NCBI GenBank assembly: GCA_020634245.1
Contig: JACKCC010000011.1
Location: 124,001 to 188,000 of the forward strand
Direction: 5' to 3'
Source: Ardenticatenaceae bacterium
GTDB lineage: Bacteria > Chloroflexota > Anaerolineae > Promineifilales > Promineifilaceae
Length of the DNA: 64,000 bases
In this document: positions 27,607-36,749 of the stretch, piece after piece
How positions within the stretch are numbered: the stretch's first letter is position 1
Layout: every line of letters begins with the position of its first letter
The notes under the pieces: generated by a model
What the model saw: the letters and a program-made list of their open reading frames with translations, nothing else
The model's database searches: none
Told to the model about the DNA's origin: nothing
Translations under genes and position numbers: made by a program

Positions 27607-28242
27607 TTATAGGGCCGGGTTTTGCAAAAAAACCCGGTCTTTTTTTACCCGCAGTCTTTGAATGGCCACGGCCGTTACCAGCAAATGCCCCGCCCCGTTC
27701 AACCACACCCCCGGTCCAATCCCTACCGGCAGACCAACCGCCTGGCTGACTAACGGCCGTATCTGCAAATAAAACCAAAACGGGAAAACTGCCCCCACAA
27801 TCCCCAACACAACCAGCAGCAGCCAGGGCAGCCAATCGGGTAATGATCGCTCGGCCAAACCAGCGAGAACGGCCGTTAGCACCACCCCGCCAATCAACAA
27901 CAGCCGCAGCCGCCATTCACTGGCTGCTTCAAATCGGATGGCCTCAATCGCGGGGAAAGACAACAAACTGACAACAATACCCAGTCCGCGCATGACCCAA
28001 TTTTGCCAGCGGCGCGGCGGCCAGGTCAATGTGACCAACGACAGCATTAAACCCAACGTGACGGGGGGGACGTAAAACCAATTGCGTCCCATCCCCACGC
28101 CCAAAAACTTGATCCACTCCCCAATTTCCACCCCAATGAATTGCAGTCCCACTGCCGAGCCAGGCAGCCAGATTAAGAAATAAGCAGTGAATACGGCCGT
28201 TAATCCAACCAATAATAGCGACTGAGATTGTTTCCTAAACAT
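27607..28242 (-). CDS. Multi-pass membrane protein, function unknown
   Basis: 211 residues with about five to six hydrophobic segments (SLLLVGLTAVFTAYFLIWL, WFYVPPVTLGLMLSLVTL and later runs) and few charged residues. No family was recognised. The last residues (KKDRVFLQNPAL) are encoded by the acpP terminator hairpin, so the annotated C-terminus may have been set by chance read-through into the hairpin. Several ACGGCCGT sites lie within it. Upstream on the same strand is the magnesium-chelatase-like ATPase. Confidence 0.6.
   Translation of the reverse strand: MFRKQSQSLLLVGLTAVFTAYFLIWLPGSAVGLQFIGVEIGEWIKFLGVGMGRNWFYVPPVTLGLMLSLVTLTWPPRRWQNWVMRGLGIVVSLLSFPAIEAIRFEAASEWRLRLLLIGGVVLTAVLAGLAERSLPDWLPWLLLVVLGIVGAVFPFWFYLQIRPLVSQAVGLPVGIGPGVWLNGAGHLLVTAVAIQRLRVKKDRVFLQNPAL
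27614..27646 (+). terminator. Intrinsic terminator after acpP
   Basis: CCGGGTTTT pairs with AAAACCCGG around a short loop and is followed by TCTTTTTTT. The minus-strand gene 27607-28242 ends inside the same hairpin, so the stem also encodes that protein's last residues. Confidence 0.9.
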
Positions 28243-28244
28243 AG

Positions 28245-28290
28245 ACGTGAAACGTGAAACGTAAACGCTTTTTCATGCATCACGTTTCAG
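28245..28290. repeat. Inverted word-repeat island (CGTGAAA type)
   Basis: CGTGAAACGTGAAACGT faces ATCACGTTTCA across about 17 nt, giving a hairpin of imperfect repeats between two minus-strand genes. It reaches the stop codon of the chelatase-like gene. Confidence 0.65.
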
Positions 28291-29426
28291 CCATTCTGTT
28301 CCTCAAAAATTTGTATTAAACGGCCGTCCTCTTCCTCCTGCTCCTCGAAAAATCTGGCCAAGCCAGGACTTTGCCGCTGCCGCAGCGCCAGCAGCGCCAC
28401 CGCCTGAATGTCGGCTGGCGTTACTTCATCCCGCTCATCGGCTGCGGCATGCGCCCGCGCCGCTTCAAACAGCGTAATCTCCGCCCGATTCGAGTCGATT
28501 TTTAGCTGCTGAATCAGTTTTAAACCCAAATCGCGGGCTTCGTTGCCAATCGTCACCGTTGGCAGCCGCTTTTGCGCCTGTTCAATTTCCGCTGCCAGCG
28601 CCAGTGTGCCTTCGGCATACATCGAAGCCAACCGCTCCGGATCGCTCTGGTAAGCGGCAGCTTGCTCGTACACCTGGTAGCGCATCGCAGTATCATCCAG
28701 GCCGCGCACCACCGCTCGCAGGCCAAACCGGTCCATCAACTGCGGCCGCAGCCGCCCTTCTTCCGGGTTCATCGAGCCAATCAATAAGAATCTGGCCCGG
28801 TAACGCATCTTCAACGGGCCGCGCCGGACAGTATAGTGCCCCTGCGCCGCCGCATCCAAAATGGCATCGGTAATTACATCATCCAATAGATTAACTTCAT
28901 CGATGTAGAGGATGTGGCCATCGGCGTGGCCTAAAATGCCACGCTCCAGACGGACACGCTGCTGCTCCAGGGCGATGCGTTCGTTAATGCCGCCAACTAC
29001 ATCTTCCAGCCGGGAATTAAGGGGCAGTTCAAAAATACGCACCCGATCCTCGACAGTTAGCGGTTCGCCATAGCCGACTTTTTTGTGGCAGGCATCGCAA
29101 ATGGCATCCATGCCCCCTTCATCCAGCATCTGCTCGGTACAACCGTTAATGCACAAACTGCGCCGCACACTGGGCAAGAGATCGGTTAAAGCGCGAACGG
29201 CCGTTGTCTTAGCCGTGCCGCGTGGCCCAATCAACAAAACACCCCCCACCCGCGGGCTAATCACCGACAGGGTAAGCGCCAGCTTCATCTCCTGCTGGCC
29301 CACAATCGCCAGGAATGGGAATGGCTCCACGTCAGCCAGCCCATAATCCCGATCCGGTAAGGTGACAATTTTATGGGCCGGCGCTTCCAGCAAGGTCTCT
29401 AATAATTTTGATCGCTGTTCAGTCAT
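28287..29426 (-). CDS. Magnesium-chelatase subunit I-like AAA+ ATPase
   Basis: About 379 residues. It has a BchI/ChlI-type AAA+ core: Walker A LLIGPRGTAKTT near residue 68, Walker B HILYIDEVNLL near 173, sensor RFLLIGSMNPEEG and arginine-finger region MDRFGLRAVV. A Cys-x3-Cys and Cys-x2-Cys insert (CINGC...CDAC) between Walker A and B could bind zinc. It overlaps the thioesterase stop by 8 bp, and AGGA precedes the ATG at 29426, so translation is coupled. BchI-like ATPases insert magnesium or cobalt into tetrapyrroles or act as MoxR-like chaperones. No H or D subunit is near, so photosynthesis should not be inferred. Confidence 0.85.
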   Translation of the reverse strand: MTEQRSKLLETLLEAPAHKIVTLPDRDYGLADVEPFPFLAIVGQQEMKLALTLSVISPRVGGVLLIGPRGTAKTTAVRALTDLLPSVRRSLCINGCTEQMLDEGGMDAICDACHKKVGYGEPLTVEDRVRIFELPLNSRLEDVVGGINERIALEQQRVRLERGILGHADGHILYIDEVNLLDDVITDAILDAAAQGHYTVRRGPLKMRYRARFLLIGSMNPEEGRLRPQLMDRFGLRAVVRGLDDTAMRYQVYEQAAAYQSDPERLASMYAEGTLALAAEIEQAQKRLPTVTIGNEARDLGLKLIQQLKIDSNRAEITLFEAARAHAAADERDEVTPADIQAVALLALRQRQSPGLARFFEEQEEEDGRLIQIFEEQNG

Positions 29427-29898
29427 TTTTTTCCTGACGGCGTCGCTCAAGACGGGCTGACTGGCGGGCTGCGGCCCGTTCAAATCGGGCCTGCTCTTCA
29501 GTTGTTTCGCAAATTAAGGGCGGAACAGTAACAGGTTTGCCATCTTCCCCCAGAGCAACATAAACAAAATAGGCTGTATTGGTATGGGTAACAGCGCCGG
29601 TCAACACATTTTCGGCCGAAACAACCACACGTGTTTCCATAGATGTGCGACCTACCCAGGTCACTTCGGCCGTAACCGTTACCAAATTGCCAATGTGAAC
29701 CGGCGAATGAAAGGTCATCGAATCAACTGTCACGGTAACCGATGGCCGACGGGCATGTTTTGCAGCCGTCATGCCGCCTGCCTCATCGCAGAGCTTCATG
29801 ATGAGACCACCATGAACATTGCCCAATGTGTTAGACTGTGCCGGGCCCATCAATTGGGTCAAAGTTACACGTGATTCAGCAACTGTTTTCCCTTTCAT
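29419..29898 (-). CDS. Hotdog-fold acyl-CoA thioesterase
   Basis: 159 residues, the usual length for YciA/BACH-type thioesterases. Conserved features are NTLGNVHGGLIMKLCDEAGG, holding the catalytic Asp/Glu helix, and the beta strands VTVDSMTFHSPVHIGN and GRTSMETRVVV. It hydrolyses acyl-CoA thioesters in the cytosol; chain-length preference cannot be read. The C-terminal 25 residues are Arg/Glu-rich (RQSARLERRRQEKND) and overlap the ATPase start. Confidence 0.9.
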   Translation of the reverse strand: MKGKTVAESRVTLTQLMGPAQSNTLGNVHGGLIMKLCDEAGGMTAAKHARRPSVTVTVDSMTFHSPVHIGNLVTVTAEVTWVGRTSMETRVVVSAENVLTGAVTHTNTAYFVYVALGEDGKPVTVPPLICETTEEQARFERAAARQSARLERRRQEKND

Positions 29899-29906
29899 GT
29901 ACGAAT

Positions 29907-30257
29907 TTATTCCATATCCGGCCGTGTTTCCGAAACGTAGGAAAGCCGTTCGGGAAAAGCCTCGAAAAGGTCTATGATGCTATAGGGTAATGAAGGTAGT
30001 AGTGGGGCCAGGGGCATTGCCGCCGGAATGTCGGGGGCTTCAGGCCGGGACGGGGGCTGCAAACGGGGACGTACCGATGGCCGGGAACGCGTACGCAGCA
30101 GGCGGCGATCGTCGCTTAAAAAGCCTAAATACAACCCACTAGGATCGTACACATCCCGCCCGGAAACAAATCCAATCCATTCCCCGTCAACGTTAAATAA
30201 ATTGCCTTTTTCGTAGACGGCAACCCATTCGCCATCAGTACGGTAAATAGGAACCAT
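29907..30257 (-). CDS. Small beta-repeat protein, 4-fold beta-flower-like
   Basis: 116 residues. The first about 50 contain three short repeats of a Y/F-D-x-G-x-Y/W-hydrophobic pattern (IYRTDGEWVAVYE, LFNVDGEWIGFV, VYDPSGLYLGFL), as in the 4-fold beta-flower domain. The rest is Pro/Arg-rich and disordered-looking. GAGGTGAGA precedes the ATG, and a strong promoter lies at 30294-30322. The role is unknown. It follows the conflict-type ATPase gene on the same strand but has its own promoter. Confidence 0.6.
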   Translation of the reverse strand: MVPIYRTDGEWVAVYEKGNLFNVDGEWIGFVSGRDVYDPSGLYLGFLSDDRRLLRTRSRPSVRPRLQPPSRPEAPDIPAAMPLAPLLPSLPYSIIDLFEAFPERLSYVSETRPDME

Positions 30258-30293
30258 TTCTCACCTCGCCTGATTCTCCTTATATCATGCAGC

Positions 30294-30322
30294 ATTATAG
30301 TGAGGGTTTTCAGGAGAGGCAA
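30294..30322 (-). promoter_or_regulatory. Sigma-70-type promoter before the beta-flower-like gene
   Basis: On the minus strand TTGCCT (30322-30317), 17-bp spacer and a perfect TATAAT (30299-30294) lie 37 bp before the ATG. The same TTGCCT-17-TATAA layout occurs at 35966-35994. Confidence 0.75.
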
Positions 30323-30339
30323 CCGGGATAACAATCTTA

Positions 30340-31671
30340 TTATTTTTCGGGGAGCGGCAAATCTATCAGGGTGCCACGCTGCTGACGGATGGCCTCAACC
30401 AATGGTGTTAGATCGCCCTGATGCTGCCAGTACTGGACTAATTCTCTGGCTTTGGCCCCTTTGCCGCTGCCTTTCAGTTCATCGAAATCGACGCCAAGAT
30501 CGAAGCAAAGGGTTCGCAATTCCTCTAAATCGAAGTAGTTGACCAAAGATTGGCGCAGTTGAACCGGGTTGACGAGGTCTTGCTGGAGAATGTTGGTTGT
30601 ACCGTTACGGCCGTTTAGCACAATTTTCCCCGCGTGCAGCCGAATCCAAAAGCCGATGATGCTGCCATTCATACGAAAGCCTTCACCCCAACGCACCAGC
30701 AGTCCATAGTTCAGCAATCGGCGGGCCGCTTCACTAAGTTCAATATCGGTGTAAGGCAGTTTATCAATGCGATCTTTTCGGGCCAATGCCAGCAACAAAT
30801 CCCGTTCGCACGGTGAAAAATAACGCCACCATTGGGCAAAATAAGGCGACATGACGGCAATCATGTGACTGCCAATTTTAGCCGGGTTTGGTTCTACTTT
30901 TTTACGCTTTTCCTGGAGCCATTTAGCGGCCGTTGCCTGAATAAAGAATGGCAACGAACCGGATAGTTGTAAGATTTGCTGAACATCATCATGGGTTACA
31001 ATGATGCCGACACGTTCAGCCGGTTCTTTGATTAAGGCTTCAGCATCACCATACTCAAACCCGGACATGTAAATAGGGGTTGGATAAAAAATATTGTAGA
31101 AAGGGGAGGTAGGCGGCAAGCCGATATGGGTTCCCAACTGGTATAAATCCCAGTAAGATGAGGTCACGCAAGCCATTTCATAATCCAGCACACTGGTCAT
31201 AGCTCGAAGTTCAGTCAAAAAATCCTGGTCGAATGCGGCTGTTTTTAGGTGGTCGAATTCATCAAGGAGCAGAACAATGCGTTTTTGCGGATAATGACAC
31301 AACAGCACCTCAACATCATACATTGAGATTCTGCCTGGTTCCCCTTCTTTCCACAAATTAACCGGTTCTCCCTCCCCCAGCGCTATTTTCAGGCGGACGA
31401 GTAAGCGATGGTAAAAGTCGGTGGGTGTCTTGCAGGTAGACATGTCTACGTAGACCATGATGTAATTGTCTGGGTCGGGCAAGAAACGAGCCATGACTTC
31501 TTGATGGGCAACATACTGTAAAAAGGATGTTTTTCCGGCGCGACGCAGCCCCAGGATGCTCACTGACTGGGCCTGCGTTCCTCCAATTATCTCGAAGAAA
31601 CGGCGGGTTTGTTGGGAACGGCCGTAAAAATCCCCTGGCCTTTTAATCGGATGTCCGACAATATATGGCAT
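30340..31671 (-). CDS. AAA/STAND-like ATPase with C-terminal effector-associated domain (EAD7 type)
   Basis: 443 residues. Residues about 15-300 form an AAA_16-like ATPase: FYGRSQQ box, Walker A LGLRRAGKTSF near residue 42, Walker B RIVLLLDEFDHL near 132. A winged-helix-like region follows (ERDLLLALARKDRI). Residues about 375-440 match the pattern of effector-associated domain 7: LRQSLVNYFDLEELRTL, CFDLGVDFDELKG, ARELVQYWQHQG, LVEAIRQQR. EADs are adaptor modules of bacterial NTP-dependent conflict systems that recruit effectors carrying the matching EAD. It starts 29 bp after the giant fusion gene, so the two form one operon. Confidence 0.8.
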   Translation of the reverse strand: MPYIVGHPIKRPGDFYGRSQQTRRFFEIIGGTQAQSVSILGLRRAGKTSFLQYVAHQEVMARFLPDPDNYIMVYVDMSTCKTPTDFYHRLLVRLKIALGEGEPVNLWKEGEPGRISMYDVEVLLCHYPQKRIVLLLDEFDHLKTAAFDQDFLTELRAMTSVLDYEMACVTSSYWDLYQLGTHIGLPPTSPFYNIFYPTPIYMSGFEYGDAEALIKEPAERVGIIVTHDDVQQILQLSGSLPFFIQATAAKWLQEKRKKVEPNPAKIGSHMIAVMSPYFAQWWRYFSPCERDLLLALARKDRIDKLPYTDIELSEAARRLLNYGLLVRWGEGFRMNGSIIGFWIRLHAGKIVLNGRNGTTNILQQDLVNPVQLRQSLVNYFDLEELRTLCFDLGVDFDELKGSGKGAKARELVQYWQHQGDLTPLVEAIRQQRGTLIDLPLPEK

Positions 31672-31700
31672 AACAGTACATTCCTAGTCCAATACCAGAA

Positions 31701-34700
31701 TTATTTCACAACACTCAGCATAGAACCCAACGGGTGTTTACGGGCCACCCAGACGCGAAGCAGATCAAAAGCGGTCGTGTAAGCATAATCTTTGCTGACC
31801 AGCATGGGCTGCCACACGCCTGGCTGCGCTAAACGGCGCTGAATCTGCCGCTCAACCGGCTGCCGGGTGATTAGGCGTCGCAGTTCCAATCGTTTCAACG
31901 CCGCATGCAGGGCATCTTCATCAAAGGGCGCTTCGCGCAGGCGGGAGGCAATTTCAACACGTGGTACACTTTCCTCAGCCAGTTCATGACCAGCCAAGGC
32001 GGTCAGGACATATTGTTCCTCGCTGCTGCTTTCATTCCACAAATGCTGGAGATGGCTGTCGTCTTCATTGACGATCTTGTCGATGGTCTCGCGCACGTCG
32101 GAAATGGTGATGGTTTTACTCTTACGACCTTCCAGATTGGTGGCGCTAATCAGCCGGTGACAAATGAGCTGGCTAAAATAGGGGTGGCCTCTCGTTGCCA
32201 GCCAGATACGATCAACGGCTAAATCATCGTACTGGATCATCGGCGAAACGGGTTCCCGGATGAGTTTTTCCGTCTCATCCTGGTCTAGTGAGACAATTTC
32301 GCGGCTGATGCCGACGTGGAAGATGATGCTCCAATAATCTTCAACAAGCTGATTGGTTCCGGCCAGGATAAAGGTAAGCCGGGTGCGGTGCTGCATGAGT
32401 GAACGGAGATAGGGGAAGATATCTTCGCTTAAACGGCCGTTCTCCACACTCACTTGCAACTGCTCCAACTCGTCCATAATCAAAACAAGCAGGCCATTTT
32501 CCGGCAAACTGTCTTCAACTCTGTCCAAGAATTCATCAAAATCGCTGTAAATGGAACCGTTTTGCGACCACGTTTCCGGCGCTTTCACATCAATCTTGCG
32601 CCGGGCCAACACGCGAACGATCTGATGGCTTAACCGTTCGAAGAATTCCGGCATATCGCAGCCAGCCAGACTTTGTAGGTCAATATAAACCGGGAAAATC
32701 GGATAGCCGGGATATTCACGAATGGTTTGGCCGCGTTTGCCCCCGACCAATTGATACAATGTTGACGTTTTGCCCATACGGCGCTGGCCGTACAAAATCA
32801 AGGTATGGGGCTGCGTTTTTCCTAGCAAGTTCTCTTCGATCCACATGAAAACGTCTTCGCGGCCCATATACAATGCTTCGGATGCGGCCGTTAACGGTTT
32901 GCCGACCACGTATGGATTGTTAACATGGAACAGGGAACGCTCCTGGGTGACAAAGTTGACGGACTCGTCTAGCAATTGCCGATGCTCATTACCGCGAACA
33001 TCGTAATAGGTGGCCCGCAAATGGACGGTTGCTTCATTGGCACGCGGCTGTACCCAAATGGACAGCGGCACTTCTTCCCCGGCGTCCAGGGCATCAATAT
33101 GGATCAGCGCGGAATCCATGTCTGTTTCATAATCACCGGAGGGCAGCACTTCAATCGTGATGTTTTCGACCAAGTTGCCAAATTCAGGGTTGCGTAAACG
33201 GCCGTTCAACTGCGCCCGCCCCCGGCTAACAATCAGTCGATCGTCATCCAGGCGATAATCAAGCACCGGATAGATTTCATCCACATCCAGTGGATTAATT
33301 TCACCCAATTCCTGCAAAATCATGCGGGTCGTATCGGAAATCGGCCGGCCCGACACAGTCCGCAACCGTTCTATCTCGGCTCTGGTGACTAACAGGTTCT
33401 CACGATCTTCCGACAACCGCTGGGCAAATCGCCCGTACTCTTCCCTCGTAAGTGGGTGGCGCGGCAAAAATTCGATCTTGAAGACACGAAATTCATAATC
33501 TTTGAAGACGTATTCCCGGCGCGAGAATTGACGCTGGAGTAACGGCCGTAACTCCCGCACAATCCGGTAATCCTTAGGACTCTTCAAACCTAACTCTTCC
33601 CACAACTCACGCTGAATCGCCCGTGCAAACGAATCCCTATCCCCTTTTTCATTATTAATCTTACCGCCCACCAGGTTAAACATTCCCCAGTTAGCATTCC
33701 ACTGCAACAAATACTTCCGCTCTTCACCGCTTCCCACCGTAATCAGAGCAAAGGCGCTGCGCTGCCGCAGCACGTTCAATACTTCAGCCACTTCACGCGG
33801 CCGTTCCACTTCCTCAATGGCCTGCTTCCCCGACACCAACGCACACGCCAAGGCCAGCCGCTTAGACCAGGGATGCCATGGATCACTATCCAAACCGTCA
33901 TACTTTAAGACAGCAATGCTTTGGAAGAAAACAGCCACCGGGTAATGGTATCTAAACCGTTCAGGACTATGCAGCTCCGCAATTTTACGCAGCGAGAACA
34001 GGAAATACAGTAAATTTTCCGAATACAATGGAAAATGCGAATACAAACTATCATACCATTCCGGCCGATAATCACGCAGCGCCGCCACAAAGTCCTCAAA
34101 CTTACCCTCAATCGTTTGCAGCAGTACATTTTCCACCAACAAAGCAAACTTGGTTGCCGTATCCGTATCCCATAGCCCTTCCGCAATCATTTCCTTAAAA
34201 ATACGGAACAAAACATGCGTACGGAACTCAACTTCCAACTTCGCCAAATCAAAATAAATATGGCCAGGACGGGCATCAGAAAAGTCAATCAGCCAAACCG
34301 GCACATCCTCCCCAACTTCGACTAAAATATTGCTGGTATTCAAATCCCCATGTATAACCGGCGATACTTGCGGAATCGGAACAATCATATCCTCGCGGCC
34401 AATTTCCCAAAGCAGCGAACGAACATTCTTAATCGGCGAAATAAAACGGGCCGATCCCAGTTCAAACTTCTCAGAATTAAAATCAAATGCCTCGCCTGTA
34501 ATTTGGGAAATACTATTACCCAAAATCGTATCTTGAGTATCAACGACTCGTCCCTTGACACAAATTCGTTTGCCACGTCGGAAAACCGGATGCGTTAACA
34601 TCTCCCATTCCGACTTCTGCAAAGCAACCTTAAACCGCAAAATAGGATGATCTTTACCTCTTACTAACGGAGATACAGGATAGCGGGCCACCAAGTCATC

Positions 34701-35900
34701 GTGTAAATAAATGACGCCCCGCTGCGTGTCCAATTCAGCCACTTCAAAATTATGCAAAATAACTTCCGGCTGCTGACCATTCAACACGGCTTCATTGATA
34801 GCTTTCAGAGTTTTGTTGCCGGGAACGGCCGATAACGTCGTCAGTTCGTCCGCCGAAACAATAAACTCAGCATCATCAACATTCGGCTCAACCAGCTCGG
34901 CATCAACCAATGAAAGCTGCGTCGGCAGCACACGCGAATACAGCGGCGCCCAATAACGCAGTTCTGTGTCACTGCTGCCGGCATACAATTGATCCAGGCT
35001 GACGCGCAGCTGGTTCAAGATTTCATCAACAACTTCCTTACGTATTTGATTTTGGTCTTGCAAAAACTGAGCCAGCGTAATCGCATCCCGATTAGACCCC
35101 GCCAGGGTGTAACAGGTTCCGGCCAGATGCTGGCCGCGTACCAGCTTGCCCTGAATCTGGCCAATACGACGGTTCAAACGCGGCTGAATGAGACGCTCCT
35201 GTTTCTCTCGTACAGCCTCCAAATGATCGGCAACATCAATCTTCAAAATGCGCCGCAGTTGATGGGCCGGCTTAACGGTATAAATGCGCGACCCGCTCAA
35301 CCCTTCGTCCATCCGGAATATTTGGACAACATCACTGTTGGCAAACAAACGTTTGATGATGTAGCGCTCTTCCGGGTTTTTCGTCAGGGCTTCCAGGTCG
35401 GCATAGCTCAAACCTGGCTCAATTCGTGGTTTTACGCCATCACTGGCATACTGTTCAAAAACCTCATCCCAGCTAACCGGAGAAAATACATACCGCTGAA
35501 TCTGCTCGGCCAAGCGGCCAATCGCCGAGGAATGTTTGGTAAAATGCCAGGCAACACCACTGCGCATCAAATAACGCATTTTATCGTCAGCACCACTGGT
35601 AAAAATCACGACGGGCAGCTTGGGACGAATTTCCTGCACCTGAGTCAAAAACATTGTCAGTTCTGACAAGGCATCGTAATCAGCATCAACAAAAACCAGG
35701 TCGATATCCCTATCACGCAGAATCGTATCTAACGCTTTATCAAAGGCGATGCCGGTAAGGAATTTAAAGTCGTTGGTGTGTTCCAGTACATTCCAGGGGA
35801 ACTGTCCCTGGTCTGATTGTTCGGGCACTTCATAAAAGTGGCCGCCCACGCACACCGTCTTCAATTTCATTACGCCATGAAATAAACCTGTTGAATCCAT
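31701..35900 (-). CDS. Receiver / kinase-like / NUDIX / AAA ATPase / winged-helix fusion
   Basis: About 1399 residues. Domains in order: receiver-like fold (about 15-130; VFVDADYD, FTSG and FTK give the Asp, Ser/Thr and Lys positions). An aminoglycoside-phosphotransferase-like kinase fold follows (about 180-680; HGDLNTSNILV and LIDFSDARPGH are its catalytic and metal loops), possibly the ternary-complex-associated TCAD9 kinase. NUDIX comes next (about 690-880; RELWEELGL). Then a beta domain (about 905-1010), AAA_16 ATPase (about 1015-1290; YGQRRMGKTST, LVLIMDELEQL) and a C-terminal winged helix. ATG 35900 follows AAGGGG. Such multi-domain sensors occur in predicted conflict systems; this order was not recognised as a described protein. 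A TTGCCT/TATAAA promoter lies upstream. Confidence 0.75.
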   Translation of the reverse strand: MDSTGLFHGVMKLKTVCVGGHFYEVPEQSDQGQFPWNVLEHTNDFKFLTGIAFDKALDTILRDRDIDLVFVDADYDALSELTMFLTQVQEIRPKLPVVIFTSGADDKMRYLMRSGVAWHFTKHSSAIGRLAEQIQRYVFSPVSWDEVFEQYASDGVKPRIEPGLSYADLEALTKNPEERYIIKRLFANSDVVQIFRMDEGLSGSRIYTVKPAHQLRRILKIDVADHLEAVREKQERLIQPRLNRRIGQIQGKLVRGQHLAGTCYTLAGSNRDAITLAQFLQDQNQIRKEVVDEILNQLRVSLDQLYAGSSDTELRYWAPLYSRVLPTQLSLVDAELVEPNVDDAEFIVSADELTTLSAVPGNKTLKAINEAVLNGQQPEVILHNFEVAELDTQRGVIYLHDDLVARYPVSPLVRGKDHPILRFKVALQKSEWEMLTHPVFRRGKRICVKGRVVDTQDTILGNSISQITGEAFDFNSEKFELGSARFISPIKNVRSLLWEIGREDMIVPIPQVSPVIHGDLNTSNILVEVGEDVPVWLIDFSDARPGHIYFDLAKLEVEFRTHVLFRIFKEMIAEGLWDTDTATKFALLVENVLLQTIEGKFEDFVAALRDYRPEWYDSLYSHFPLYSENLLYFLFSLRKIAELHSPERFRYHYPVAVFFQSIAVLKYDGLDSDPWHPWSKRLALACALVSGKQAIEEVERPREVAEVLNVLRQRSAFALITVGSGEERKYLLQWNANWGMFNLVGGKINNEKGDRDSFARAIQRELWEELGLKSPKDYRIVRELRPLLQRQFSRREYVFKDYEFRVFKIEFLPRHPLTREEYGRFAQRLSEDRENLLVTRAEIERLRTVSGRPISDTTRMILQELGEINPLDVDEIYPVLDYRLDDDRLIVSRGRAQLNGRLRNPEFGNLVENITIEVLPSGDYETDMDSALIHIDALDAGEEVPLSIWVQPRANEATVHLRATYYDVRGNEHRQLLDESVNFVTQERSLFHVNNPYVVGKPLTAASEALYMGREDVFMWIEENLLGKTQPHTLILYGQRRMGKTSTLYQLVGGKRGQTIREYPGYPIFPVYIDLQSLAGCDMPEFFERLSHQIVRVLARRKIDVKAPETWSQNGSIYSDFDEFLDRVEDSLPENGLLVLIMDELEQLQVSVENGRLSEDIFPYLRSLMQHRTRLTFILAGTNQLVEDYWSIIFHVGISREIVSLDQDETEKLIREPVSPMIQYDDLAVDRIWLATRGHPYFSQLICHRLISATNLEGRKSKTITISDVRETIDKIVNEDDSHLQHLWNESSSEEQYVLTALAGHELAEESVPRVEIASRLREAPFDEDALHAALKRLELRRLITRQPVERQIQRRLAQPGVWQPMLVSKDYAYTTAFDLLRVWVARKHPLGSMLSVVK

Positions 35901-35965
35901 GATCAACACCCCTTAACTGCCCTGATTTGAACAGCGGGTAAATTCAAACAATGTCCAAAAGCGCT

Positions 35966-35994
35966 TTTATATTTGTCGGTTTTACACCAGGCAA
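35966..35994 (-). promoter_or_regulatory. Sigma-70-type promoter of the conflict operon
   Basis: TTGCCT (35994-35989), 17-bp spacer, TATAAA (35971-35966) on the minus strand, giving a leader of about 60 nt before ATG 35900. The 276-bp gap 35910-36185 is otherwise AT-rich and non-coding. Confidence 0.7.
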
Positions 35995-36029
35995 ATAGCG
36001 CAATTGGCAGCAAGTGCTTTCTATTAAAA

Positions 36030-36165
36030 TTAGGTACTACGTCGAAAAATACTACTTTTCTGTTTATGTTTACATTATGCACTATTACGTTCGTATAGGT
36101 GTAATGGATCGGATAGGAAACAAGTACTACCTTTTTAAGGGGGTAATAGGAATTTAGTACTATTT
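36030..36165. promoter_or_regulatory. Repeated GTACTAC words upstream of the conflict-operon promoter
   Basis: Variants of GTACTAC or TACTAC occur near 36034, 36050, 36124 and 36157, in the same orientation, just upstream of the promoter. They may be binding sites for a regulator. The evidence is only the repetition in a short AT-rich stretch. Confidence 0.35.
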
Positions 36166-36185
36166 TAGGGGATTTTGCTGTTTTT

Positions 36186-36749
36186 TTACTCAGCTTTTTT
36201 CTGGTGAAAGATCGGGACCTCACCAATAAACTGAAGGACATGACGAGTGGTTGCCGAGATGGGACGGCCGTTCACAGTGCTTAAATTTTGTATCTCGTCG
36301 GCAGATACGAAAATGTTTTCTCGACCGGTTGACAGCCAACGAGCAAAATAATGGGGTGAATCCCAATCAATTGGGAGGTTGGGCAGTATTTGCACATCAA
36401 ATAAGGCGAATTGGTAATTTTTGATTGTTTTTTGGCGGTGCGAATATTGTTGGAGTCTTAATTGGCCTAATTCACGCCCAACCCGGCACTCCTGGGGGCA
36501 AATTATACCAAGTTCCTCTTCGAGTTCGCGTTCAATCGTGCGACGAAAACAGTTATTGTCTCCTTTGTTGTTATCGACCTTGCCACCAATCAGATTAAAC
36601 ATTTGCCAGTTGGCATTCCATTGAAGCAGGTAGCGACGCTCGTTTTCCTGACCAATAGCGATAATAGCAAAGGCGCTTTGTTGAACCTGTGCCAGAGCAC
36701 GTGTACGCGCTCTGGCTATTTCTTCCAATTTTTTGTATGGCTCGGTCAT
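36186..36749 (-). CDS. Stand-alone NUDIX protein, paralogue of the fusion's NUDIX domain
   Basis: 187 residues from the ATG at 36749 (the frame stays open to a GTG at 36917). It shares with the fusion protein YLLQWNANWxMFNL, GGKxxNxKGD, a REL-type NUDIX box (RELEEELGI), and the C-terminal NGRPIS/SGRPIS-TTR stretch. NUDIX proteins hydrolyse or bind nucleoside diphosphates linked to another moiety; the GG-to-REL segment is about three residues longer than the classic box in both paralogues. The frame upstream of 36749 resembles the tail of the fusion's kinase domain (YxxLxxxP...W..R.L), suggesting a truncated duplication. It lies 277 bp before the fusion gene. Confidence 0.75.
   Translation of the reverse strand: MTEPYKKLEEIARARTRALAQVQQSAFAIIAIGQENERRYLLQWNANWQMFNLIGGKVDNNKGDNNCFRRTIERELEEELGIICPQECRVGRELGQLRLQQYSHRQKTIKNYQFALFDVQILPNLPIDWDSPHYFARWLSTGRENIFVSADEIQNLSTVNGRPISATTRHVLQFIGEVPIFHQKKAE

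Noticed and set aside
28287..29426. Magnesium chelatase as a sign of phototrophy
   Set aside because: A lone BchI-like ATPase occurs in many non-phototrophs and no other pigment gene is present.
35903..36241. 112-codon minus-strand ORF between the NUDIX and giant genes
   Set aside because: It covers the AT-rich promoter gap, has no recognisable domain and overlaps the end of the NUDIX gene in another frame.
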